Origin: Sphingomonas mollis | GTDB lineage: Bacteria > Pseudomonadota > Alphaproteobacteria > Sphingomonadales > Sphingomonadaceae | Direction of reading: 5' to 3' | Length of the DNA stretch: 64,000 bases | Assembly: GCF_016427505.1 (NCBI RefSeq) | Contig: NZ_JAELXS010000006.1 | Coordinates: forward strand, 62,001-126,000 | Shown here: piece by piece, positions 26,306 through 34,330 of the stretch | Position numbering within the stretch: the stretch's first letter is position 1 | How the letters are laid out: each line of letters begins with the position of its first letter | The notes under the pieces: generated by a model | What the model saw: the letters and a program-made list of their open reading frames with translations, nothing else | The model's database searches: none | Told to the model about the DNA's origin: nothing | Position numbers and translations under genes: made by a program

Positions 26306-26953
26306 TTAGGCGAACGCAACCGCGATCTTGCGGCGGCGATAACGGGTTGCGGCACCGACCATGCCGAAACCGAGCAGCATCAGCGCCCACGTGGTGGGCT
26401 CCGGCACTGCAAATACGACGTTGTCGACTTCGAGGGCGTTCACGCCGCTGGAGAAGCGGACGCCAGCGATGCGCTGCTCGCTGGGCGTAACGACCAGCGT
26501 GACGCGACGGTTGGTCGACGGCAGATCCTGGTTGCCATTGGCGGGGACGATGAAGTCCGAACCCGTGAAGCTCTGGATCACGTTACCGGCTGCGTTCAGC
26601 AGCGACACGGTGTTGAACGTGTCGATCGAACCCAGGAAGAAGCTGACGCTCTCGAACGACAGGGCCGACTGCAGCGTTGCCGTGCCGCCACCCTGAACCG
26701 CAAGGTAGCGCGTGCCATCGCTGAAAGCGGGCTCTGCATAGTTGTTGGTCGAGTCACCCGAAACGATGCCGGCGGTACCCGTGGTCGTGTAGGTGAACGG
26801 TGCCGAAACCGTGCCGGAATTGAAATTGACCAGCGTACCGGCGGGCGGCGCGAAGGCGGCGGCGCTGCCCGGCGTGGTCATCACGACGGCGGCCGATGCC
26901 GGCATGGCGAGAACGGCGGCCGCGGTCGCGGCGAGAATGAAAGTGGAACGCAT
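26306..26953 (-). CDS. PEPxxWA-CTERM sorting domain protein
   Basis: A 215-residue exported protein. A signal peptide (residues 1-21, ending PASAAV) precedes a beta-rich body with no enzymatic motif. The tail reads VPEPTTWALMLLGFGMVGAA followed by RYRRRK, the PEP motif, hydrophobic helix and basic end of PEPxxWA-CTERM proteins. These are processed by an exosortase and probably released to the cell surface or matrix. ATG at 26953 is preferred over an upstream in-frame start because the latter would put ten polar residues before the signal peptide. A strong terminator follows. Function unknown. Confidence 0.88.
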   Translation of the reverse strand: MRSTFILAATAAAVLAMPASAAVVMTTPGSAAAFAPPAGTLVNFNSGTVSAPFTYTTTGTAGIVSGDSTNNYAEPAFSDGTRYLAVQGGGTATLQSALSFESVSFFLGSIDTFNTVSLLNAAGNVIQSFTGSDFIVPANGNQDLPSTNRRVTLVVTPSEQRIAGVRFSSGVNALEVDNVVFAVPEPTTWALMLLGFGMVGAATRYRRRKIAVAFA

Positions 26954-27187
26954 GGAACTACCCCTGTTTATCGTGCGCCTCATCGCGGGCGCTGCGCAAC
27001 CAAGACAGTATTCCGTCTGAGTCAGCTTCTAATACCCTGAAAAAAATCCGAGTCCCACACGCTTGCAAGCATAGTTTGTTAACTAAGCCCCATAATGGGA
27101 CAGCCTCACGCGATTGGATCGGGTCAACAGCGATGCCGTGGTTGCGGCATTGTCGCCGGATGGCGCCGAGCATAAAGGTAGAGACGA

Positions 27188-27263
27188 TGGTGGGTCCGCC
27201 GGGGCTCGAACCCGGGACCTCTCGATTAAAAGTCGCTTGCTCTACCGACTGAGCTACGGACCC
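27188..27263 (-). tRNA. tRNA-Lys (anticodon TTT)
   Basis: A 76-nt cloverleaf on the minus strand with acceptor GGGTCCG/CGGACCC, D arm GCTC/GAGC, anticodon loop CTTTTAA, variable loop AGGTC, T arm CCGGG/CCCGG with loop TTCGAGC, and an encoded CCA. The anticodon stem AGCGA/TCGAG has three standard pairs next to the loop and two A-G oppositions at the outer end (A27 with G43, G28 with A42). Confidence 0.95.
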
Positions 27264-27284
27264 CCACGATCGTCGAGGTGCGAC

Positions 27285-27761
27285 CTAGGTGCGGGGACGG
27301 CGGCGGTCAACCTGGCTCAGCAGATGACGGACGCGAAGACCTGATATCGGGTCGCGCCAGCGGGCGGCGATTCGCGCCAGCGGACCCAGGACGAATCGCC
27401 GGTCGCGAAAGGCGGGATGGGGGATCGTCAGCGTCCGGGTGCGCCATGGGCCGCCCGACCAGAGGATGATGTCGAGATCGATCGGCCGCGCCCCCCAGCG
27501 GATACCGGGTCGCCGACCCATCCGCCGCTCGATCGCCTTCAGCCGGGCGAGGAGGGCGGGGGGCGGCTCGTCACTGCGGATCAGCGCGGCGGCATTGGCG
27601 AACATGCGGGTGGAGGGGCCGATCGGGGCGCTGGCGATGATCGGCGAGACTGCCTCTACCCCGCCGATCGCGGCCAGCGCGGCGACGATGGCGGCGGATG
27701 GGCGGCCGTGACGCCCGTATCGGTTGGCGCCGAGCGCGATGGCGTAAAGGGTCGTGGCCAT
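27285..27761 (-). CDS. folK: HPPK, folate pathway pyrophosphokinase
   Basis: A 158-residue 2-amino-4-hydroxy-6-hydroxymethyldihydropteridine diphosphokinase, which transfers pyrophosphate from ATP to the pterin in folate synthesis. Identifying positions are ALGANRYGR at the start, the RWGARPIDLDIILW signature (the metal-binding DLDI) and the following IPHPAFRDRRFVLGPLARIA. The length and motif order are typical. It lies directly downstream of the hemerythrin-like gene on the same strand, 51 bases away. Confidence 0.94.
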   Translation of the reverse strand: MATTLYAIALGANRYGRHGRPSAAIVAALAAIGGVEAVSPIIASAPIGPSTRMFANAAALIRSDEPPPALLARLKAIERRMGRRPGIRWGARPIDLDIILWSGGPWRTRTLTIPHPAFRDRRFVLGPLARIAARWRDPISGLRVRHLLSQVDRRRPRT

Positions 27762-27812
27762 CGCCGCCGCTTATCGCAGCCATCGCACCGGCGCGAGCGT
27801 GATGTCCCGCCG

Positions 27813-28244
27813 TTACGCGTCGATGGACATATCCGTCAGCAGGGCGGTGATGCCCTCTTCCTCCTTGCCGATATGGCGTTTGAGCTGGTTGATCGTCAGG
27901 CGGGCGGACGCCTTGTACGCTTCCCATTCCGCGGTGACGTCGCGGTGCTGCCAATAGACCAGATGCGTGCGGAACGATTCGCCGGCGCCGATGCATTCGA
28001 TCTTCATCGCGCGCGCCCGTTCGATGCGATCCGGCGATCCCGACGTTACCGCGGGATCGAAGATCTCTTCGTGCTTGAAGATCTGATAGTCGCGCAGCAC
28101 CTGCCCCATCTCCGCACGCAGGCCGGCGATCGCCGGTAGTGCGATGTCGGGGCCGCCATCGATGCAGGCGGCCCCGCGGGTCAGGATATCCTGCGCCAGG
28201 CGCTGGTGGCGATGCAGGCGATCGAGCAGGGAGGACTGTTCCAT
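27813..28244 (-). CDS. Hemerythrin-like four-helix protein
   Basis: A 143-residue soluble, helical protein. Histidines occur in the spacing expected of a hemerythrin/HHE bundle: LHRHQRL near residue 11, FKHEEIF, VYWQHRDV, and RHIGKEEEGITALL near the end, which resembles the classic HxxKEE motif. It could bind a di-iron centre and sense oxygen or redox state, but the first helix is atypical and the assignment is provisional. It is on the same strand as aguB upstream and folK downstream, close enough for one transcript. Confidence 0.6.
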   Translation of the reverse strand: MEQSSLLDRLHRHQRLAQDILTRGAACIDGGPDIALPAIAGLRAEMGQVLRDYQIFKHEEIFDPAVTSGSPDRIERARAMKIECIGAGESFRTHLVYWQHRDVTAEWEAYKASARLTINQLKRHIGKEEEGITALLTDMSIDA

Positions 28245-28310
28245 CCCCGGTCTTTGCAGGGATCGTCGTATATAATCGGTTACGACCCCGGATCGGTTCG
28301 ATCCGGCCGA

Positions 28311-29171
28311 TCAGATATCCTGCACCAGCCGTCCGTACAGGTCGGGACGGCGATCGCGGAAGAAGCCGAAGGCGGCGCGGTGGCGCCTTACCCGGTCGAT
28401 ATCGATCGTCGCGGTGATGACGCCTTCTTCCTCGCGATCCAGTTCGGCGATGATGTCGCCGCGTTCGTCGGTGATGAAGCTGGTACCGTAGAAAGTCTGG
28501 CCATGCTCCACGCCGATGCGGTTGGCGGCGATCACCGGCACGACGTTGGATACCGCATGGCCGACCATCGCCCGACGCCACAGCCGGGCGGTGTCGAGCG
28601 AGGTGTCGTGCGGTTCGCTGCCGATCGCGGTCGGGTAAAACAGCAGTTCGGCACCCATCAGCATCATCGCGCGCGCGGTTTCCGGATACCATTGGTCCCA
28701 GCAGACGCCGACGCCCAGCTTCGCCGCCGGCGCGGCGGGCGGGCCGCGCCACACCTTGAAGCCGGTATTGCCGGGGCGGAAATAGAATTTCTCCTCGTAG
28801 CCGGGGCCATCGGGGATGTGGCTCTTGCGATAGACGCCCTGCACCTCGCCATCGGGACCGATCATCGCGAGGCTGTTGTAATGATGCGGACCGTCCGCCT
28901 CGAAGAAGCTGGTGGGGATCGTGACCTTCAGCGCCTCGGCCAGCGCCTGCATCGCCAGCACGGCCTTGTGCTCGCCGACGGGGGCGGCGTTGGCGAACAG
29001 GCCCTCGTCCTCGACCCGGCAGAAATATTCGCCCTCGAACAGTTCGGGGGGCAGGATCACCTGCGCGCCGCGCGCCGCCGCTTCGCGCACCAGGCGCGAG
29101 ACATTGGCGATGTTGGCGTCGATATCGGCGGTGAAGCCGAGCTGGAGCGCGGCGACGGTGATCTGGGTCAT
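28311..29171 (-). CDS. aguB: N-carbamoylputrescine amidase
   Basis: A 286-residue nitrilase-superfamily amidohydrolase that hydrolyses N-carbamoylputrescine to putrescine. The Glu-Lys-Cys catalytic triad is visible: Glu in LPPELFEGEYFC, Lys in YRKSHIPDGPGY, Cys in GVGVCWDQWYPE. The last motif is characteristic of AguB rather than general nitrilases. The ATG has AGGA nearby and is preferred to a TTG two codons upstream. It follows aguA on the same strand, separated by a family-4 inverted repeat of about 100 bases. Confidence 0.94.
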   Translation of the reverse strand: MTQITVAALQLGFTADIDANIANVSRLVREAAARGAQVILPPELFEGEYFCRVEDEGLFANAAPVGEHKAVLAMQALAEALKVTIPTSFFEADGPHHYNSLAMIGPDGEVQGVYRKSHIPDGPGYEEKFYFRPGNTGFKVWRGPPAAPAAKLGVGVCWDQWYPETARAMMLMGAELLFYPTAIGSEPHDTSLDTARLWRRAMVGHAVSNVVPVIAANRIGVEHGQTFYGTSFITDERGDIIAELDREEEGVITATIDIDRVRRHRAAFGFFRDRRPDLYGRLVQDI

Positions 29172-29179
29172 GGTCAATC

Positions 29180-29277
29180 CTGCTCCCCTCCGCTGGCGGG
29201 AGGGGCTGGGTGGGGATTACGGGTGATGGCGGTCGGGACATGCCCACCCCCGACCCCTCCCGCAAGCGGGAGGGAAG
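29180..29277. repeat. Inverted repeat, family 4, copy 2
   Basis: Two hairpins, CCCCTCC-GCTGGC-GGGAGGGG (about 29185-29205) and CCCTCCC-GCAA-GCGGGAGGG (about 29257-29277), with pairing inner segments GGGTGGGG and CCCACCCCC. This is the same layout as 22941-23046. It occupies almost the whole gap between aguA and aguB. Confidence 0.65.
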
Positions 29278-29280
29278 TTC

Positions 29281-30249
29281 TCAGGCGGGAATCTGCTGCG
29301 AAATGCAGTGGAAGCTGCCGCCGCCGGTCAGGATGTGGTCGGCGCGCTGGCCGACCGCGGTCCGGTCCGGGAACAGCGCCTGGATCGCCGCCACCGCGGC
29401 GTCGTCGTTCTCCGCGCCGTAGAGGGGCACGACCACCGCGGCATTGCCGATATAGAAGTTCATGTAGCTGGCCGGCACCACCTCGTCGTCGCGCAGCACG
29501 CGGCCGGGGGAGGGGATCGTCACCACGTCGAGGCCGGCGGCGATCAGGTCGCGGCGGGCGCGGCTGTACACCTGCCAGTTGGGATCGTTCTCCGCCGGTT
29601 CGGGGATCGCGACCCGGCCCGGAGCCACGAAGCGCGCGAGGTTGTCGACATGGCCGTCGGTATGGTCGTTGAGCAATCCCTCGCCCAGCCAGACGACGCG
29701 CGACAAGCCGAGATCGTCACGCAGCTTCGCCTCGATCTGCGTCTTGGTCAGCGATGGGTTGCGGTTGGCATTGAGCAGGCATTGTTCGGTCGTCACCATG
29801 ATACCGGTGCCGTCGCCGTCGATTGCGCCACCCTCCAGCACCCAGTTGCAGGTGCCGACGCGGCGGCCGAGACGTTGCGCCAGCCGAAGGCCAACGGTGT
29901 CGTCGCCGGGCAGGTCGTATTTTCCGCCCCAGCCGTTGAACTGAAAATCGCTGGCGCTGCCGTCCGACAGGATGATGGGGCCGGTATCGCGCAGCCAGAT
30001 ATCGCCGAACGCCTGCACCTCGATCCCGGCGAACGGTGCGAGGGCGCGGGCGGTCTGTGCCGCTTCGGCATCGGCGCAGACCAGGATCACGCGCTCGCCG
30101 CGGCCATCGGCGTGGACCGCGCGGGCGAACGCGACGACTTCGTCACGGGCGGGGTCCAGATCGTCTTCCCACAGTTCCGGATGGCTGGGGAAGCCGATCC
30201 AGACCGCTTCATGCGGTGCCCATTCGGCGGGAGGGGTCGGACGCGTCAC
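29281..30249 (-). CDS. aguA: Agmatine deiminase
   Basis: A 322-residue agmatine iminohydrolase of the guanidino-group-modifying family, producing N-carbamoylputrescine. Family motifs include TPPAEWAPHEAVWIGFPS near the start, FGDIWLRDTGP, NGWGGKYDL, the WVLEGGAIDGDG block and HTDGHVDNLARFV; the catalytic Cys lies near the end in GGGSFHCISQQ. The GTG start overlaps the stop of the M28 peptidase gene by four bases (GTGA), so it is the second gene of a run M28-aguA-aguB. Confidence 0.94.
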   Translation of the reverse strand: MTRPTPPAEWAPHEAVWIGFPSHPELWEDDLDPARDEVVAFARAVHADGRGERVILVCADAEAAQTARALAPFAGIEVQAFGDIWLRDTGPIILSDGSASDFQFNGWGGKYDLPGDDTVGLRLAQRLGRRVGTCNWVLEGGAIDGDGTGIMVTTEQCLLNANRNPSLTKTQIEAKLRDDLGLSRVVWLGEGLLNDHTDGHVDNLARFVAPGRVAIPEPAENDPNWQVYSRARRDLIAAGLDVVTIPSPGRVLRDDEVVPASYMNFYIGNAAVVVPLYGAENDDAAVAAIQALFPDRTAVGQRADHILTGGGSFHCISQQIPA

Positions 30250-31880
30250 TTCGTAACTCCTGCGCGGGCCTTGTCGCGAACCGCGCGGAATTCGGCGGTC
30301 GGATACCAGTTGGGCCACAAGGTCGTATCGTCGGCGAGCTGGCGGCCGAGCGTGTAGTAGATCGTCAGGTCGGACACCGCACCCGACCAGTCCCAGTTGG
30401 GATCATATTCATCGGCGGGCTTGTGATAGCGATTGGCGTTGTATGCGTCGCTCGCCGCCTTGCCGGCGGCGGGGCCGCCCTTCACGAAATCCTCGCCCGA
30501 TTCACCGCTGAGGACAGGGACGCCGAGCCGCGCGAACGAGAAGTGATCGGAGCGATAATAGCTGCCGCGTTCCGGCGTGGGCTCGACGCCGATGCGACGG
30601 CCCTGTGCTGCGACGATGGGCTTCACCAGATCCTCGATCTCGCTCTTGCCCGCGCCGGTCAGCACGAAATCATGCGCGAGGCCGTGGACGTTCAGCACGT
30701 CCATGTTCACGCCGCCGGCCGTCCTGGCGAGCGGATAGACCGGGTGTTCGGCGTAATAGCGCGAACCCAGCAGCCCCGATTCCTCGGCGGTGACGGCGAG
30801 ATAGACCTCGGTGCGTTTGGCCGGCCCGACCTTCGTATTCGCCTCCGCCAATGCGACGAGGCCGGCGACGCCGGTGGCATTGTCCTCGGCCCCGTTGCAG
30901 ATATCGTCGCCATCCACCGCGTCGCAGCGACCGAGATGGTCCCAGTGCGCGGAATAGAGGACATATTCATGGGGGGCGGTGGTGCCGGGCAGGACGCCGA
31001 TGACGTTCTTCGATGCCTGACGCTTGATCGCATTGCCGAAGCCGGTCGACATTTTCAGGCCGAGCGGCACGGCCCTGAAGCCCTTGGTCTTCGCGGCTTC
31101 GGACAGGGCGGCGAAATCCTTGCCGGCGCTGGCGAACAGTTCCTGCGCCTTGGCCAGTTGCATCCAGCCGACGACCTGGCTCTGGTCCATGTGATCGCCC
31201 TTCTCGTCCAGTTCCAGCTGCGGGCCGGTCCAGGACGATTGCACGACCGCCCAGGGATAGGCGGCGGGTTCGGTCTGGTGGACGATGATCGCGGCGGCGG
31301 CGCCGTGCCTGGCGGCATTCTCGAACTTATAGGGCCAGCGGCCGTACCACGTCATCGCACGACCCTCGAACGGGCCTTCGCGCGACATCGTCTGCCAGTC
31401 GGCATCGTTGATGAGGATGACGACGGTCTTTCCCTTCACATCGACCCCGGCATAATCGTCCCAGCCTTTTTCGGGCGCGGTGATGCCGTAACCGACGAAG
31501 ACGACATCGCTGTTACGCACGTCGATGCGCGGCACGACGCGATAGGTGCCGGCGACCATGTCGGTGCGGTACGCCATCGTAACCGGCGACTTGCCGCCGG
31601 TGAAGGAGAGCGGCTGCACGTTCGTGGCGGTGATCTCCACCATCGGCACGTCCTGCGTCCATTTGCCGTTGTTACCGGGCTTCAGCCCCGCCTTCTGGAA
31701 ACGATCGACGATATAGGCGACCGTCTTCTCCTCTGCCGGGGTCGTCGGGGCGCGGCCCTCGAACGCATCGGAGGACAGGTCGCGGGTGACGGTCTTCAGC
31801 GTCTCGACGTCGATCGCCGGGGCGGTCTGGGCCGCGAGCGGGGCGGCGGTGAGCAACAGGGGGAGAAGGGCGGCGCGCAT
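30246..31880 (-). CDS. M28 family zinc metallopeptidase
   Basis: A 544-residue exported peptidase. A signal peptide ends near residue 18 (LLLTAAPLAAQ). A PA-like insert domain (about 130-290) interrupts the M28 catalytic core. Zinc-ligand motifs can be read as SAHWDHLG, NGAEDNATGVAG (bridging Asp), VTAEESGLLGS (catalytic and ligand Glu), MDVLNVHG and, at the end, SDHFSFARLGVP. It is probably a periplasmic aminopeptidase or glutaminyl cyclase-like enzyme. It overlaps aguA by four bases. Confidence 0.9.
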   Translation of the reverse strand: MRAALLPLLLTAAPLAAQTAPAIDVETLKTVTRDLSSDAFEGRAPTTPAEEKTVAYIVDRFQKAGLKPGNNGKWTQDVPMVEITATNVQPLSFTGGKSPVTMAYRTDMVAGTYRVVPRIDVRNSDVVFVGYGITAPEKGWDDYAGVDVKGKTVVILINDADWQTMSREGPFEGRAMTWYGRWPYKFENAARHGAAAAIIVHQTEPAAYPWAVVQSSWTGPQLELDEKGDHMDQSQVVGWMQLAKAQELFASAGKDFAALSEAAKTKGFRAVPLGLKMSTGFGNAIKRQASKNVIGVLPGTTAPHEYVLYSAHWDHLGRCDAVDGDDICNGAEDNATGVAGLVALAEANTKVGPAKRTEVYLAVTAEESGLLGSRYYAEHPVYPLARTAGGVNMDVLNVHGLAHDFVLTGAGKSEIEDLVKPIVAAQGRRIGVEPTPERGSYYRSDHFSFARLGVPVLSGESGEDFVKGGPAAGKAASDAYNANRYHKPADEYDPNWDWSGAVSDLTIYYTLGRQLADDTTLWPNWYPTAEFRAVRDKARAGVTK

Positions 31881-31933
31881 GGGGTACTCCTTTGCGGGCG
31901 CGTTCTGGCGTCAGGCGCGCGGCTTGTCCAAAC

Positions 31934-31966
31934 GAAAAAGGGCGACCCATGGGGCCGCCCTCTTTT
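31934..31966 (-). terminator. Bidirectional terminator after rpsD
   Basis: The stem AGGGCG/CGCCCT (31939-31944 with 31956-31961), with inner CCC/GGG pairing, is followed on the minus strand by TTTTTCG and on the plus strand by CTTTTGC. It lies 81 bases past the rpsD stop and ahead of the M28 gene start, so it separates the two minus-strand transcripts. Confidence 0.75.
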
Positions 31967-32046
31967 GCTTCCGGAGCGCGCCGCGGCAAAGCCGCGTCGT
32001 CGAACGGGCTGTAGCCCGTCGGCCGTCCGGTGGTCTTCTTCCTCGC

Positions 32047-32661
32047 TTAGCGCGAGTAGAATTCGACCACCAGGTTCGGCTCCATCTTCACCGGGTAAGG
32101 AACCTCGTCCAGCGTCGGTACGCGAACGAACGTCACCTTGGCGTTGCCGTCCTGCGCGACATAGTCGGGGATCTCACGCTCGGCGAGGTTCTGTGCTTCC
32201 AGCACCAGCGCCATTTCCTTGGCCTTCGTGCCCAGCGTGATCTCGTCACCGACGAAGCAGCGACGCGAGGCGATGTTGCACTTCACGCCGTTGACGCGAA
32301 TGTGGCCGTGGCTGACGATCTGGCGTGCGGCGAAGATCGTCGGGGCGAACTTGGCGCGATAGACGAGCATGTCGAGACGCTGCTCGAGCAGGCCGATCAG
32401 GTTCTGGCTGGTATCGCCCTTCATCCGGGCCGCTTCGTGATAGCAGGCGCGGAACTGCTTCTCGGTCACGTCGCCGTAATAGCCCTTGAGCTTCTGCTTG
32501 GCGCGCAGCTGGATGCCGAAGTCCGACACCTTGCCCTTGCGGCGCTGGCCGTGCTGGCCGGGGCCGTATTCGCGCTTGTTGACCGGGGACTTCGGGCGGC
32601 CCCAGATGTTCTCGCCCATACGACGGTCGAGTTTGTACTTCGCGCTTTGACGCTTCGACAT
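32047..32661 (-). CDS. rpsD: 30S ribosomal protein S4
   Basis: A 204-residue full-length S4, which binds the 5' domain of 16S rRNA and starts small-subunit assembly. It reads [20 protein letters not shown] at the start and shows the S4 RNA-binding domain at [13 protein letters not shown] through [11 protein letters not shown], and the conserved [10 protein letters not shown] end. It is encoded alone here, not in the alpha ribosomal protein operon, as is common in alphaproteobacteria. A terminator follows and a possible promoter lies about 145 bases upstream. Confidence 0.97.
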   Translation of the reverse strand: MSKRQSAKYKLDRRMGENIWGRPKSPVNKREYGPGQHGQRRKGKVSDFGIQLRAKQKLKGYYGDVTEKQFRACYHEAARMKGDTSQNLIGLLEQRLDMLVYRAKFAPTIFAARQIVSHGHIRVNGVKCNIASRRCFVGDEITLGTKAKEMALVLEAQNLAEREIPDYVAQDGNAKVTFVRVPTLDEVPYPVKMEPNLVVEFYSR

Positions 32662-32803
32662 GATAGATCCTTGGCAATTCGAACGACGTTGACCGCCGAT
32701 CCGCGAACGGACGGGCGGGTTGGTCCCGGTATCGCGCTACGTCTCAAAGCTATGAGGGCAGGCCCGCCGCTTCACCGGGGTGCGGGGGCATTGCGAAGGC
32801 GCG

Positions 32804-32832
32804 CGGTTAGCGGGACGCTCCGCCCGAGTCAA
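32804..32832 (-). promoter_or_regulatory. Candidate sigma-70-type promoter of rpsD
   Basis: On the minus strand, TTGACT (32827-32832) is followed by a 17-base spacer and TAACCG (32804-32809). The -35 box is good and the -10 box weak. It would give a leader of roughly 135-140 bases before the rpsD ATG, long enough for leader regulation, although no known S4 binding fold was recognised. Confidence 0.35.
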
Positions 32833-32853
32833 GTTTGGGGAGAAGGCGCGACC

Positions 32854-33087
32854 TTACTGGCCGGTGTTGATCGCGCCGTTCTGAATATGCTCCATCCGCT
32901 GGCGCGCGACGGCGCTGGCCTCGTCCCATTCGCGCCGGGTGTGGCAGACGCGGGTCTGGCCGAGACGCGATCCGGTGATCTTCGTACTACGGCAGATGCG
33001 CTTTTCGGGATCGGCGGCCGGCGTCGGCACGGCGACGGGCGTCGCGGCCTGCATCAGGGTCAGGAGGATCGCGATCGACATGGTCAT
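32854..33087 (-). CDS. Small secreted hypothetical protein
   Basis: A 77-residue protein with a short hydrophobic N-terminus (MTMSIAILLTLMQAATPVAV), then a low-complexity Pro/Ala linker and a compact domain with KRICRSTKITGSRLGQTRVCHTRREWDE. The pattern of two cysteines (RICR, RVCH) about 16 residues apart, followed by an aromatic-acidic stretch, recurs in small periplasmic proteins of sphingomonads. The function is unknown. A second ATG two codons inside is an alternative start. It reads toward rpsD but is separated from it by a likely promoter. Confidence 0.65.
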   Translation of the reverse strand: MTMSIAILLTLMQAATPVAVPTPAADPEKRICRSTKITGSRLGQTRVCHTRREWDEASAVARQRMEHIQNGAINTGQ

Positions 33088-33186
33088 CCCCGGAACAGGC
33101 CAAAACGTATACTGTCGATATCGTGTCGCGGCCGACTTGTCGATCCGCCGTTTGCGATGGCGTGCAGGCGCGTTATGCGGGGCGAC

Positions 33187-33486
33187 ATGATCATCGTTGC
33201 TCCCGCCGACTGTTCCACCATGGCCGAGGTGCGCGCCGGCGTCGATCAGGTCGATCGCGATCTGGTGACGCTGCTGGCACGCCGCTTCGGCTATATGGAT
33301 GCGGCCGCGCGGATCAAACCGGTGCGCGGCGCGGTGCGCGACGAGGATCGCAAGGCGCAGGTGATCGCCAATGCCTGCGCCGCCGCGCGGGATGCGGGCG
33401 TGCCGGAGGCGGTGGTCGGCGATCTATGGGAGCGTCTCGTCGAGGCCTCCATCGCCTATGAACTCGCCGCGTTCGACCGGCGCTGA
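33187..33486 (+). CDS. Chorismate mutase, PchB-like
   Basis: A 99-residue all-helical protein of the CM_2/AroQ-gamma-like group, closest in pattern to isochorismate pyruvate lyase-type PchB. Diagnostic stretches are STMAEVRAGVDQVDRDLVTL, RFGYMDAAARIKP and VRDEDRKAQVIANACAAAR, with LWERLVEASIAYELAAFDR at the end. Without a salicylate or siderophore cluster beside it, chorismate mutase activity is the safer call. ATG at 33175 is an alternative start. The 3' end overlaps trmJ on the other strand by 63 bases. Confidence 0.85.
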   Translation: MIIVAPADCSTMAEVRAGVDQVDRDLVTLLARRFGYMDAAARIKPVRGAVRDEDRKAQVIANACAAARDAGVPEAVVGDLWERLVEASIAYELAAFDRR

Positions 33487-34296
33487 TCGCCGCGCCTTAC
33501 GGCCGTCGAGCGCGGCCAGCACGCCGCGCATCGTCCGCACCTCCTGCGCCGACCAGCCGGGTTTGGTCAGCAGGGTGCGCAGCGTTCGCCGCACGGTTTC
33601 GGTGCGGGCGGGCGGGAAGAAGAAATTCGCCGCTACCAGCATGTCGTCAAGCTGCGCGATCATGCCGTCCAGTTCGCCCTGCGGTGCGGGCAACGGCATC
33701 TCGGTTTCCGGCGGCTGCGCCAGTTCCTGCCCCTTCGACCATTCATAGGCGACGAGGATAACCGCCTGCGCGAGGTTCAGGCTGCCGAATTCGGGATTGA
33801 TCGGCACGGTGATGATTGTGCGGGCCAGCGCGACGTCGTCGGTTTCCAGCCCGGACCGTTCGGGGCCGAACAGGATCGCGGCGCGGCCGGGATCGGCATG
33901 GATCGCCCGCGCCGCTGCTTCGGGCGTGGCGACCGGCTTGGTGACGCCGCGCTTGCGGACGGTGGTGGCGTAGACGTGCGTGCAATCGGCGACGGCGGCG
34001 GCGACGGTGTCATAGACCGCCGCCTGTTCCAGCACGATGTCGGCGCCACTGGCGGCCGGGCCGGCTTGTGGATTGGGCCAGCCGTCGCGGGGGGCGACGA
34101 GGCGTAGTTCGACGAGGCCGAAGTTCAGCATGGCGCGGGCGGCCTTGCCGATGTTCTCGCCGAGCTGGGGGCGGACGAGGACGATGACGGGGGGTGGGGT
34201 GGGGGATGGCGGGGTGACAAATGTGCTTCGACTTCGCTCAGCACGAACGGAGGGTGAAGGCGTGGGCTGGTCGGTTCCGTGTGTGACGTCGATCAT
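33424..34296 (-). CDS. trmJ: tRNA/rRNA 2'-O-methyltransferase, TrmJ-like (SpoU)
   Basis: A 290-residue SPOUT methyltransferase that 2'-O-methylates a tRNA residue (position 32 in characterised TrmJ). The catalytic domain begins at VIVLVRPQLGENIGKAARAM; SpoU motifs 2 and 3 are ILFGPERSGLETDDV and PINPEFGSLNLAQAVILVAYEW. The C-terminal third is a helical dimerisation region. The first ~35 residues before that domain are unusual: SVRAERSRSTF is encoded by an arm of a palindromic repeat (34224-34250), so this N-terminus is probably acquired. A later start inside may be used. Overlaps the mutase gene at its 3' end. Confidence 0.86.
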   Translation of the reverse strand: MIDVTHGTDQPTPSPSVRAERSRSTFVTPPSPTPPPVIVLVRPQLGENIGKAARAMLNFGLVELRLVAPRDGWPNPQAGPAASGADIVLEQAAVYDTVAAAVADCTHVYATTVRKRGVTKPVATPEAAARAIHADPGRAAILFGPERSGLETDDVALARTIITVPINPEFGSLNLAQAVILVAYEWSKGQELAQPPETEMPLPAPQGELDGMIAQLDDMLVAANFFFPPARTETVRRTLRTLLTKPGWSAQEVRTMRGVLAALDGRKARRSAPVERGEFIGDGGLDETLP

Positions 34297-34330
34297 TCTT
34301 ATTTCCGTTCGCCCTGAGCGAAGTCGAAGG
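34224..34330. repeat. Palindromic repeat, family 5, inside two coding ends
   Basis: The left arm GTGCTTCGACTTCGCTCAGC (from 34224), continuing to ACGAACGG at 34250, pairs with the right arm CCGTTCG...CTGAGCGAAGTCGAAGG (34305-34330), with 54 bases between. On the minus strand one arm lies in the first codons of trmJ and the other in the last codons of the GIY-YIG gene. Confidence 0.75.

Noticed and set aside
26249..27263. A tRNA-Lys-associated integrated element.
   Set aside because: The genes on both sides of the tRNA are ordinary, no integrase is present and no repeat of the tRNA 3' end was found nearby.
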